DNA from: Alphaproteobacteria bacterium
GTDB lineage: Bacteria; Pseudomonadota; Alphaproteobacteria; RF32; CAG-239
Length of the DNA: 64,000 bases
NCBI GenBank assembly: GCA_017635595.1
Contig: JAGBLF010000024.1
Span: 1-64,000 of the forward strand
Direction of reading: 5' to 3'
The position numbers and the translations under genes are program-made. The notes under the pieces were generated by a model. The model was not told the origin of the DNA and searched no databases. It saw only the letters and a program-made list of their open reading frames with translations. Shown one piece after another: positions 50,099 to 58,281 of the stretch; within the stretch, counting starts at the first letter, position 1; each line of letters opens with the position of its first letter.

Positions 50099-50127
50099 AG
50101 GATAACGTTTTTCTGTCTGTTTGTCAA
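50099..50127 (-). promoter_or_regulatory. Promoter of gene 49039-50055
   Basis: Minus-strand TTGACA (50122-50127), 17-base spacer, TATCCT (50099-50104), 43 bases before the ATG. It is the best promoter match in the set. Confidence 0.75.
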
Positions 50128-50187
50128 TAAAAATTACTTAAGCGTAAAAAACAGTAGTATTTTGGATTTTCTTATCTTCTAAAAAAA

Positions 50188-50216
50188 ACTAACCCGCCGG
50201 CCTAGCCGACGGGTTT
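50188..50216 (-). terminator. lon terminator
   Basis: Stem AACCCGCCGGC/GCCGACGGGTT with a T-run on the minus strand, just after the lon stop. Confidence 0.9.
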
Positions 50217-50220
50217 TTCT

Positions 50221-52560
50221 TTATTTTCTTAAGGCAATTTCCAAAACTTCCGAAGCATTGGTAACCGGTATGATTTCCATACCCTGTTTCACATTATCCG
50301 GAATTTCGGCCAAATCCTTTAAGTTTTCTTTCGGGATTATCACGGTTTTGATACCGCCGCGCAATGCCGCCAGCAGTTTTTCTTTTAAGCCGCCGATCGG
50401 TAAAACACGTCCTTGAAGGGTAATTTCACCGGTCATCGCCACGTCGTTGCGTACCGGCGTTTTGGTAAACACCGATACAAGCGTTGTGTACATCGCAATA
50501 CCGGCTGACGGCCCGTCCTTAGGCGTTGCCCCTTCCGGCACGTGAACGTGGATATCGGTTTTTTCAAACACTTCCGGTGCTATACCCAAATCCGCCGAAT
50601 GTGAACGAACAACCGAATAGGCCGTTTCAATAGATTCCTTCATCACATCGCCCAATTTACCGGTTTGCGTAACTTTGCCCTTCCCCGGCATATCCACCGC
50701 CTCGATAAACAAGATATCCCCGCCGACTTCTGTCCAAGCCAAACCGGTTGTGACACCGATATGGTCTTGCTTTTCGGCTTCACCGTAGCTGAAACGACGT
50801 ACACCGAGATACTTTTCTAAGTTCTCCGGTGTGACTTCTATTTTAACACACTTTTCCGTATGCAACAGAATTTCCTTGGTCGCTTTACGGGCAATGGTTG
50901 CCAACTCGCGTTCCAAATTACGCACACCGGCCTCGCGGGTATAATAGCGAATAATGTCACGAATGGCATCATCGGTAATCACCAACTCCGAACACTGAAC
51001 CGCATTCTCATCAAAGACCTTGCCGAGCAAGTGCCTTTTAGCAATCTCAACTTTTTCATCTTCGGTATAGCCCGAAAGCTGAATAATTTCCATACGATCC
51101 AACAGCGGACGCGGCATATTCAGCGAATTAGCGGTTGTGACAAACATTACATCGGACAAATCATAATCTACTTCGAGATAATGATCGTCAAACGTATTAT
51201 TTTGTTCCGGATCCAAAACCTCCAATAGCGCCGAGCTTGGATCGCCACGCCAATCACTGCCGAGTTTGTCGATTTCATCGAGTAAAAACAGCGGATTCGA
51301 CGTGCCGGCTTTTTTCATGGATTGCAAAATTTTGCCCGGCATAGCCCCGACATACGTCCGGCGATGGCCTCTGATTTCAGCCTCGTCACGCATACCGCCC
51401 AGTGAAGCACGCACAAAATTACGATTGGTAGCACGCGCAATCGAACGCCCCAGTGATGTTTTACCCACACCCGGCGGACCGACTAAGCATAAAATCGGGG
51501 CCTTAATACGTTTTGAGCGTGATTGTACGGCCAAATATTCAACAATGCGCTCTTTGACTTTTTCCAAACCGTAATGATCTTCTTCTAAAACGGATATTGC
51601 TTTATTCAAATCTTTGTTTAACTTTGTTTTCTTATCCCACGGCAAATCCAACAGCCAATCCAAATAGTTGCGGATAACCGAACTTTCAGGCGAAGATGTT
51701 CCCATTCCGCGCAGTTTTTTAAGCTCGGCCAAAGCTTTTTCGCGCGCTTCTTTAGACAGCTTTGTGTTATTTATTTTTTTCAAAATAGCACCGAACTCAT
51801 CTGCCTCATCACCGTTATTAAGCTCTTTTTGAATAGCCTTCATCTGCTCATTCAGGTAATACTCTTTCTGGCTTTTTTCCATTTGTTTCTTAACACGGTT
51901 TTTGATTTTTTCTTCCACTTCAAGAACCATCATTTCGGTATCGATAAGCTGCAGAATTTTGTTAAGACGCATTTGCAGATTATCGGCCTCCAAAAGATAT
52001 TGCTTATCTTCGGTTTTAAGAGAAAGATGTGAAGCTACCGTATCGGCAAGCTTATCATATTCATCAATTTGTTTGATTGATTGAATAACATCATACGGAA
52101 TTTTTTTGTTGAGTTTGACATACTCTTCAAACTGACTGACTACCGCACGACGCCAAGACTCCAATTCGGCCTTATCGCCTTTTTCCTGCGGATAACTTTC
52201 AACTGTTGCCGAAATATAACTTTTATGGTCGGTAAACGCCGTTATTTTCACGCGTTCCAACCCTTCAACCAACAATTTAACCGTACCGTCCGGAAGTTTC
52301 AGCATTTGTAAAACATTGCCGCGCGTCCCGACTTTATACAAATCTTTCGGTGTCGGAACCTCGGTTTCGGCTTTTTTCTGCATAACCAAAATCAGGTTCG
52401 ATCCTTTATCATTTGCCTTTTGCACGGCTTCGATTGACTTATCGCGCCCCACAAATATAGGCACAATCATTTTCGGATATACCACAACATCTCTGAGCGG
52501 TAAAACCGGCAAAACTTCTTTATCTTCCTTTACTTCTTTATTTTCAATATTATCTGACAT
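50221..52560 (-). CDS. lon: ATP-dependent protease Lon
   Basis: The 779-residue protein has the LonA architecture. The N-terminal substrate domain begins LPVLPLRDVVVYPKMIVPIF. A coiled-coil linker (QMEKSQKEYYLNEQMKAIQ) and an AAA+ ATPase with Walker A GPPGVGKTSLG and Walker B FLLDEIDKLG follow. The C-terminal protease domain has the catalytic Ser in PKDGPSAGIAMYT and the Lys downstream (GGLKEKLLAALRGG). It degrades misfolded and regulatory proteins. The length is normal. No overlapping partner is seen. Confidence 0.98.
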   Translation of the reverse strand: MSDNIENKEVKEDKEVLPVLPLRDVVVYPKMIVPIFVGRDKSIEAVQKANDKGSNLILVMQKKAETEVPTPKDLYKVGTRGNVLQMLKLPDGTVKLLVEGLERVKITAFTDHKSYISATVESYPQEKGDKAELESWRRAVVSQFEEYVKLNKKIPYDVIQSIKQIDEYDKLADTVASHLSLKTEDKQYLLEADNLQMRLNKILQLIDTEMMVLEVEEKIKNRVKKQMEKSQKEYYLNEQMKAIQKELNNGDEADEFGAILKKINNTKLSKEAREKALAELKKLRGMGTSSPESSVIRNYLDWLLDLPWDKKTKLNKDLNKAISVLEEDHYGLEKVKERIVEYLAVQSRSKRIKAPILCLVGPPGVGKTSLGRSIARATNRNFVRASLGGMRDEAEIRGHRRTYVGAMPGKILQSMKKAGTSNPLFLLDEIDKLGSDWRGDPSSALLEVLDPEQNNTFDDHYLEVDYDLSDVMFVTTANSLNMPRPLLDRMEIIQLSGYTEDEKVEIAKRHLLGKVFDENAVQCSELVITDDAIRDIIRYYTREAGVRNLERELATIARKATKEILLHTEKCVKIEVTPENLEKYLGVRRFSYGEAEKQDHIGVTTGLAWTEVGGDILFIEAVDMPGKGKVTQTGKLGDVMKESIETAYSVVRSHSADLGIAPEVFEKTDIHVHVPEGATPKDGPSAGIAMYTTLVSVFTKTPVRNDVAMTGEITLQGRVLPIGGLKEKLLAALRGGIKTVIIPKENLKDLAEIPDNVKQGMEIIPVTNASEVLEIALRK

Positions 52561-52649
52561 ACAAATTTAACTCCGTTTGATACCTTTATATTATATAGGT
52601 AAGGTTTGTCTTTTCGACAATAGGTATCTCATATTTTTCCCACAATTAT

Positions 52650-52922
52650 TCAATACAAGGCCAAAGTTTTGGCATTTTGATTTAAATATTGCGCCGTTTC
52701 TGCAGATACGATTTTTTGAAAATGCGGCATATCGGCTTGAGTAAATTTTGCGCAGTATTTGTGAATAATTTGCCAGTTTGCCTGTTCCTGAACATATTTT
52801 TCAAAAGCCAATACTTTTGCCGTACGCTCGGATATTCCGTTTTTACCGCCGGGTATCGGATTTACCAGTGAAAAAATATAAAACAGTTCTTCGGCTAAAT
52901 TTTTTAATTCTTGTTCATTCAT
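52650..52922 (-). CDS. Unknown 90-residue protein
   Basis: The small helical protein (MNEQELKNLAEELFYIFSLV, NWQIIHKYCAKFTQADMPHF) has no signal peptide. AGAGAGGTG lies upstream of ATG 52922, so it is probably expressed. Its family and function are unknown. It lies upstream of lon on the same strand, about 90 bases away. Confidence 0.65.
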   Translation of the reverse strand: MNEQELKNLAEELFYIFSLVNPIPGGKNGISERTAKVLAFEKYVQEQANWQIIHKYCAKFTQADMPHFQKIVSAETAQYLNQNAKTLALY

Positions 52923-52998
52923 TTGACACCTCTCTGAAAAGAAGATTTATTTCTTATTTTATAAGATGTCAATAATATAATTCTTACATATTCACAGA

Positions 52999-53925
52999 TT
53001 ATTTATTTTTCTCTCTGAATTTTTCTTCTATACTGTTAGAAATATATTTATCGAGTTTTTGCGAAGCTTCACTTGCTGCTCTTGTAAGTAATTTTCTTAC
53101 GAGTGTATCTGCAATTTCTTGTTCATCTTTGTCTGCTGCAAACAAAATGAAGTGATTTTGGCTGATGCCTATCCCGCTAAACTCGGCATCATGCATGGAA
53201 GTAATCGCTAATTCTATATTTATTTTCATTTTGCGATGTTCACTATCTATCTTATCAACGACAGCTTGTGCCAAATTCGGACTAACGATATAGTCGGCGT
53301 AATCTTTGGCATCCGGCGCATCGGTAACATAGAAATAATCGCTGTTCGAGAACAACCCTGTCAAAAATTCCTGATAATGGTCAGTCACATCACCGTTCCA
53401 CATTGTCATATTTTCAATATACAACAGTTTTTTATCTTGCAGTGTATTGGCCTTAAACGAAGTGTTTTCTTTAATTTTATCGGCAACTTCGGCGGCCTGG
53501 AATTCTGCCGGTTCGCTGTTTTTGTAATCACGAACCAAACCGGCAAGTTCATCCGGCATAATTTCAACAGCGGCATTCAATTTGACGCAAACATGAGAAT
53601 CATCATCTATGGTTACGTCATGTTTTACATTAAGCATATATTCATCGATAACCCGATATGAGATAATATCAAGTGCGCTTGCCGTCAGCCCCGGATAGCG
53701 ATTCTGAATAATTCCCGACAGTTTGACGGCAGCAATACTTGCCTTATCGACAGCGCGATTTTCAGCTGTTTTTTTATCATCATCCGATTGTTTATCATCA
53801 CAAGCTTCGGCTTCTACAAACCGAGTAATGATTTCATTATCTGCCGAGTTTGCAAAATTCGCCTTAGCCGACATACAGGCTAAGGCGCAAATGCCATACA
53901 TAAACAGACGTTTTTTTACCACCAA
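52999..53925 (-). CDS. Exported protein, possibly LPP20/FlgT- or CsgG-like
   Basis: A signal peptide (first 25 residues) precedes two regions. The first (RFVEAEACDD, ENRAVDKASIAAVKLSGII) resembles the Ala-rich helix of LPP20/FlgT N-terminal domains. The second (LYIENMTMWNGDVTDHYQEF to ADYIVSPNLAQAVVDK, KMKINIELAI) has the alternating helix-strand layout of the CsgG/LpoB superfamily. The call is weak. It overlaps the lipoprotein gene upstream by 10 bases, so the two are made together and may act together at the outer membrane. Confidence 0.55.
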   Translation of the reverse strand: MVVKKRLFMYGICALACMSAKANFANSADNEIITRFVEAEACDDKQSDDDKKTAENRAVDKASIAAVKLSGIIQNRYPGLTASALDIISYRVIDEYMLNVKHDVTIDDDSHVCVKLNAAVEIMPDELAGLVRDYKNSEPAEFQAAEVADKIKENTSFKANTLQDKKLLYIENMTMWNGDVTDHYQEFLTGLFSNSDYFYVTDAPDAKDYADYIVSPNLAQAVVDKIDSEHRKMKINIELAITSMHDAEFSGIGISQNHFILFAADKDEQEIADTLVRKLLTRAASEASQKLDKYISNSIEEKFREKNK

Positions 53926-54587
53926 CTTCTATCCCCTTCCGCCTGATGGATAATTTCACTCCATTCACCGATAACGCGACCGGATTTTTCATTCAAGAAT
54001 AAATCATATTTGATAGCCGGAACTTTTTTAGTCGGTGTATCAAACCAATCAATAACGCTGTTTATAACATAATCAGCCTCATCTTTGGTTGGTGTTACGA
54101 TAATGTTACTCATGTTTGCAAATCTGTTTTTGAGCGTTTCGGTTCCTTTTTCGGTACCGCCCGGCAAATCATCCGACTTAGGCTGAGCCTCATCGATATA
54201 AACTTTCATAATGCCTATTTGTTCGAAAAACGCGGCGGCTTCCTTTTGCATGGAGTTAACTGTACGATTAGCCGAAATAACATAAATTTCCGGTGCATCC
54301 GGAACATAAGTTATATCTTCCTGTCCCGGTAATGCCGGCTCATCCGGACAGCAACGGCGTTTATGATACGAACCTTTGAGGGTTTCGACAACACGCGGTT
54401 TTAACACAACCGGCTCGGCTGCATGCATACAACCGTTCGGTTGCATACAAGAATACGAACACGGCATTGCCGGTATTACTTGAACAGCTTCCACATTTCC
54501 GGCATTGGCCGGTTCCGGTGTTTCCTGCACTGTTCCGGCACAGCCGGAGGCTAAAATCAATGCGCCTAAAAGTACCGTTTTTTTCAT
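53916..54587 (-). CDS. Lipoprotein, possibly LpoB-like
   Basis: A lipobox (ALILASGCAG, Cys at 16) begins a 223-residue protein. A Cys/Pro-rich linker (IPAMPCSYSCMQPNGCMH, HKRRCCPDEP) is followed by a domain with YVISANRTVNSMQKEAAAFF, NIIVTPTKDEADYVINSVID and IKYDLFLNEKSGRVIGEWSE. This order is similar to LpoB-type activators of peptidoglycan synthases (the GADYVLSG and DAKTGEIVW elements). It forms an operon with the exported protein at 52999. Assignment by pattern only. Confidence 0.55.
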   Translation of the reverse strand: MKKTVLLGALILASGCAGTVQETPEPANAGNVEAVQVIPAMPCSYSCMQPNGCMHAAEPVVLKPRVVETLKGSYHKRRCCPDEPALPGQEDITYVPDAPEIYVISANRTVNSMQKEAAAFFEQIGIMKVYIDEAQPKSDDLPGGTEKGTETLKNRFANMSNIIVTPTKDEADYVINSVIDWFDTPTKKVPAIKYDLFLNEKSGRVIGEWSEIIHQAEGDRSWW

Positions 54588-54720
54588 TTTAAACTCCTTA
54601 CAGATTCATATATTTCTATTTTTAAACAACTTCCCTTAAAAATACATTAATATTTGAAAAGAAGTCTTGAATATTGATAAAAAAGAATTTAACCTGTTGC
54701 CATAATATAAAGGAATTTTA

Positions 54721-55161
54721 ATGCTTATTACTTTTATTGCTTTAATAGCGCCTCTATTGGTATTGGTTCGCCCACTACAACGCAACGCGTTTTTTGTGCT
54801 GTATTTTGCGTTAATGTGCTTGTCGGCCTATATTACGGAAACATATTATTTCAGAGTACAAGCCTTTTCTCATAAAGCTTTTTTGATTTTTGCCGTTTAT
54901 CATCTGGTCTGTATCAATATTGCCGTATTTATCGCCTACGGTGCCGATAAACGCGCCGCAAGAGAAGGAGCTTGGCGGGTTCCGGAAGCTTATTTGCACG
55001 CTTTGGAATTTTTAGGCGGATGGATCGGCGCTTTTGTTGCTCAAAAATTTTTTCGGCACAAAACAAAAAAGAAAAGTTATCGTGTAATGTTTTGGCTGAT
55101 GCTTGTTTTACAGAGTGCGGCCGTTTATATTATTTTGCGTTATTTGGGATTAATACATTAG
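54721..55161 (+). CDS. DUF1294 membrane protein
   Basis: The 146-residue protein has four helices. Between helices it carries the DUF1294 signature YGADKRAAREGAWRVPEAYL, then HALEFLGGWIGAFVAQKFF and RHKTKKKSYRVMFW. The role of this inner-membrane family is unknown. It lies 9 bases before the DUF4139 gene on the same strand, so the two form an operon. Confidence 0.88.
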   Translation: MLITFIALIAPLLVLVRPLQRNAFFVLYFALMCLSAYITETYYFRVQAFSHKAFLIFAVYHLVCINIAVFIAYGADKRAAREGAWRVPEAYLHALEFLGGWIGAFVAQKFFRHKTKKKSYRVMFWLMLVLQSAAVYIILRYLGLIH

Positions 55162-55170
55162 GAGGTTTGT

Positions 55171-56643
55171 ATGAAATACGGTTTAACACTATTGGCGTTA
55201 AGTACAATTATTGCCGGAACGGCTATGGCCGAACCGCTTTTACTGAAAGCAGAAAACAACAATCTGTCTCTCAGTATCTACAATCAAAATTTAGCTCTTG
55301 TAAAAGATATTCGTACCGCCGATTTAAAATCCGGTTTAAACGAAGTTATTTTTGATGGTGTTGCCGAGCGCATACAGTCCGAAACAGCCATTATCTATGG
55401 CGACGGCATCAAAGTGAATGAACAAAATTACAGTTACAACCTGATGTCTTATGATAATATTTTGCGCCAGTATATCGGTCAAGAGGTCACTGCCGTTCGC
55501 ATTAATCCAGAAAACGGCAAAAATATTATCGAACAAGCCACACTCATCAGCATCAACGGCTCGCAACCTATAATCAAAACCGAACACGGTATCGATGCAG
55601 AATATCCGGGGCGCATTGTTTTTGATAAAGTGCCGGCAAATTTAAGCAATAAACCGATGCTGACTGCCAAATTAAATGCTAAAAATGCCGGCAATAAAAC
55701 ATTAAACTTAGCTTATTTGACCGACGGCTTAAGCTGGAAGACCGACTATGTTGCAAATGTTTTAAGTCCAACCCAATTAAACCTGACCGGCTGGGTTACG
55801 ATTAAAAACGAATCTGGTATTGACTATGAAAATGCCAAAATCCAGCTCATCGCCGGCGATGTCAATGTTGTGCGCAACAGCTTCAAAGGACGCGGTATGG
55901 TGATGATGGCTAAAGCTGCCGTATTTGAGGAAGCTGCCGATAATATGGCTTACGGCTCCGTTGAACCGGAAGCCGTTAACAGTTATGAGCTTTATACCCT
56001 GCCGACCACATCTACCATTAAAAATCATCAAAACAAACAAATTGCGCTGATTGAGAAAACCGACGTTGTTTACAAAAAAGAATTCAATTTGTATTCACCT
56101 TTTTACTTCGGCAATTATGCTGCCGATGAATTTGAAAAGCGTCACCCGGTCATTACTTATGTTATCGAAAACAAAAGCGAATCGAATTTAGGTATCTCCC
56201 TACCGAGCGGCACAATACGTTTTTATCAAAATGACAAAAACGGCAATTTGCAATTTATCGGTTCAAACAATATCGGCAACACCGCCAAAGAAGATACTTT
56301 ACGTTTGAATTTGGGCGATGCATTCAATATTTCTGTCAGCGGTAAAGTAACAAAAATCAAAGAAAAGGAAATCAATCGTAAACCTAAAAAGAATCTATGC
56401 CATCAGGTCAAACAACTTAAAACTTTTGACGTTTCCATTACGGTAAATAATGCCGAAGATACCGACAACACATTGGTATTTACGCAAAATATGCCGCAAG
56501 GATACCAAATTGTTAAAGAGAATATCAAGGGAACAGAAAAAAATGCCACAACGCGCGAATGGCAAGTTCCGACTAAAAAGAACAGCAAAACCGATTTAAC
56601 CTTCTCGGTTGACATTCCGTTTGAATTGCAGGTTTGTGATTAA
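55171..56643 (+). CDS. Secreted DUF4139 protein
   Basis: A signal peptide ending ...GTAMA precedes a 470-residue protein. It begins with SLSIYNQNLALVKDIR and EVIFDGVAERIQSETAI. The DUF4139 core follows: LNLAYLTDGLSWKTDYVANV, TGWVTIKNESGIDYENAKIQ and LIAGDVNVV. It ends in beta strands and VDIPFELQVCD. The family, which includes mucoidy-inhibitor-like proteins, has no firm function. AGGAGG precedes the ATG. A terminator follows within 25 bases. Confidence 0.85.
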   Translation: MKYGLTLLALSTIIAGTAMAEPLLLKAENNNLSLSIYNQNLALVKDIRTADLKSGLNEVIFDGVAERIQSETAIIYGDGIKVNEQNYSYNLMSYDNILRQYIGQEVTAVRINPENGKNIIEQATLISINGSQPIIKTEHGIDAEYPGRIVFDKVPANLSNKPMLTAKLNAKNAGNKTLNLAYLTDGLSWKTDYVANVLSPTQLNLTGWVTIKNESGIDYENAKIQLIAGDVNVVRNSFKGRGMVMMAKAAVFEEAADNMAYGSVEPEAVNSYELYTLPTTSTIKNHQNKQIALIEKTDVVYKKEFNLYSPFYFGNYAADEFEKRHPVITYVIENKSESNLGISLPSGTIRFYQNDKNGNLQFIGSNNIGNTAKEDTLRLNLGDAFNISVSGKVTKIKEKEINRKPKKNLCHQVKQLKTFDVSITVNNAEDTDNTLVFTQNMPQGYQIVKENIKGTEKNATTREWQVPTKKNSKTDLTFSVDIPFELQVCD

Positions 56644-56667
56644 TCTTCGAAAATCGATGCAATTTAA

Positions 56668-56697
56668 AAAAAACGCTCGCAACAGAGCGTTTTTTTA
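56668..56697 (+). terminator. Terminator after the DUF4139 gene
   Basis: Stem AAAAAACGCTC/GAGCGTTTTTT with a 6-base loop. Confidence 0.92.
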
Positions 56698-56726
56698 TTG
56701 ACATTTTAGACAAATCGACATATATT
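56698..56726 (+). promoter_or_regulatory. Promoter of gene 56835-57440
   Basis: TTGACA (56698-56703), 17-base spacer, TATATT (56721-56726); it starts right at the end of the preceding terminator. Confidence 0.7.
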
Positions 56727-56834
56727 AGACTTAATTTCATTATAATTGTGGCTACATATTTATACTCCTATTATTAGAGCCACACTTTGGAAAATAATTT
56801 TCTTTTTTTATTAACATCAAAACTTATTTTAACA

Positions 56835-57440
56835 ATGGAGAAGAAGGTATTTTTTCAGAAGTTAGGCATCGCAGCCGTAACAATCGTTTCACTTGGGCTT
56901 CTCGTATGGGCTATGTTTATTCCGGAGTCCAACGTATTCTGGAACACCTATCTGGGAGCACTGATTGCCGGCTTTATCTACTTCTTGGTCAAGTTCTGGC
57001 GTGACCGTTGGGACAATGAATTCGGACCGGTTCTGGCTAAAACATCGATTGTGGGCATGTGCACCAGCCTCTTTGGCCCTACAGCTCAGATGCTCGGATT
57101 GCACTTTGCCGGAACTAACATCATGGCCGACGCAAACATCAGTTCTCTGCCCTGCCAGTTCGGCGTTGCATGGGCACTGCTACTGCTTGCATTCTGCCTG
57201 CTGTCTGCATACACCGATACCAAAAATGAAAAGCCTGTTGTCAGATGGTTTGTCCTTTCAGGTGTCGTTTGGTTGCTCTCAATGCAGGTAGCGTTCGTAG
57301 ATGAGGTCCTCAAGGTCTTCGGTTACACGCTGCCTGAATGGCTCGAACATATATTCTCGGTAATTTATCCGGTAATATTCTTCGGAACTGCCATTTTAGC
57401 ATTCTGCTGCCTTATACGGGGCATATTCGGGAAAGACTGA
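56835..57440 (+). CDS. Unknown multi-helix membrane protein
   Basis: The 201-residue protein has five to six helices (GIAAVTIVSLGLLVWAMF, YLGALIAGFIYFLVKFW, WALLLLAFCLLSAY, WFVLSGVVWLLSMQVAF, IYPVIFFGTAILAFCCL). ATG 56835 (MEKKVFFQKL) is favoured over an in-frame ATG at 56787 because it gives a normal first helix. No ribosome site is visible. Function unknown. It has its own promoter and terminator and belongs to the stand-alone group. Confidence 0.62.
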   Translation: MEKKVFFQKLGIAAVTIVSLGLLVWAMFIPESNVFWNTYLGALIAGFIYFLVKFWRDRWDNEFGPVLAKTSIVGMCTSLFGPTAQMLGLHFAGTNIMADANISSLPCQFGVAWALLLLAFCLLSAYTDTKNEKPVVRWFVLSGVVWLLSMQVAFVDEVLKVFGYTLPEWLEHIFSVIYPVIFFGTAILAFCCLIRGIFGKD

Positions 57441-57465
57441 TCTTGACCATAAACTCTTAATCGCG

Positions 57466-57507
57466 AACGGCGTACCTTTTCAAAAGGTTGCGCCGTTTGT
57501 GTTTTTT
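57466..57507 (+). terminator. Terminator after gene 56835-57440
   Basis: Stem AACGGCGTACCTTTT/AAAAGGTTGCGCCGTT, then GTGTTTTTTT. Confidence 0.9.
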
Positions 57508-57575
57508 TAAATCCTTTTATTTTAATAATGACATCATAAATTTTAGCTGTATAATACCGCATAAGGAGAAATATT

Positions 57576-58208
57576 ATGCTTTATTGTTCGTCGTTTGATT
57601 GTCAAAAATGTCCGCGTTTATCAGAGTTCCGCTCTCAAAACAAACAAAAATTTACTTCTTATCATAACGGGCCTGTCGAATCGTTCGGCGATTTGAGTGC
57701 AGCAATTTTGATTGTCGGCTTAGCGCCTGGCTTGCACGGTGCTAACCAAACGAATCGTCCGTTTACCAACGATTACGCCGGTGATATCCTTTATCCGGCC
57801 TTAAAAAAATTCGGATTTGCCCGCGGCAATTACGGCAAAGTCAAAAACGACGGCTTTGAGTTGATAAATGTGCGCGTTACCAACTCCGTTCGCTGCGTGC
57901 CGCCGCAAAATAAGGTTACTGCCGATGAAATTAAGGCCTGCCGACCGTACTTGCAAGCTGAAATTGCCGCCATGCCGAACTTAAAAATCATTCTCTCGCT
58001 CGGCTCGGTTTCGCACGGTGCAGTTTTGCAAGCGCTCGGCTACAAAAAATCGGCTTTCAAATTTGCCCATGGTGCCGAGCATAAGCTGTTTAACCACAAT
58101 ATTATACTCATAGACTCGTACCACACATCGCGCTATAATATTAACACCAACGTTTTAACCGCCGAAATGTTTGATAAAATTATATCCCGCTTAACCGAAT
58201 TACTATAA
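57576..58208 (+). CDS. Uracil-DNA glycosylase, family 5-like
   Basis: The 210-residue protein carries LIVGLAPGLHGANQTNRPF then TNDYAGDILY, which matches the family 5 (UDGb) uracil-DNA glycosylase motif. The later IILSLGSVSHGAVLQ, LIDSYHTSRYNINT and several Cys (CSSFDCQKCPRL, NSVRCVPPQN, IKACRPYLQAE) indicate an Fe-S cluster. It removes uracil, and probably other damaged bases, from DNA. AAGGAGA lies before the ATG. Confidence 0.85.
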   Translation: MLYCSSFDCQKCPRLSEFRSQNKQKFTSYHNGPVESFGDLSAAILIVGLAPGLHGANQTNRPFTNDYAGDILYPALKKFGFARGNYGKVKNDGFELINVRVTNSVRCVPPQNKVTADEIKACRPYLQAEIAAMPNLKIILSLGSVSHGAVLQALGYKKSAFKFAHGAEHKLFNHNIILIDSYHTSRYNINTNVLTAEMFDKIISRLTELL

Positions 58209-58281
58209 AAATGCTAACGTTTTTTTATACTTTTTCGGCCATACTGCAAAGTAGATTTTTATCTTTAATGATGAGGAAGAA

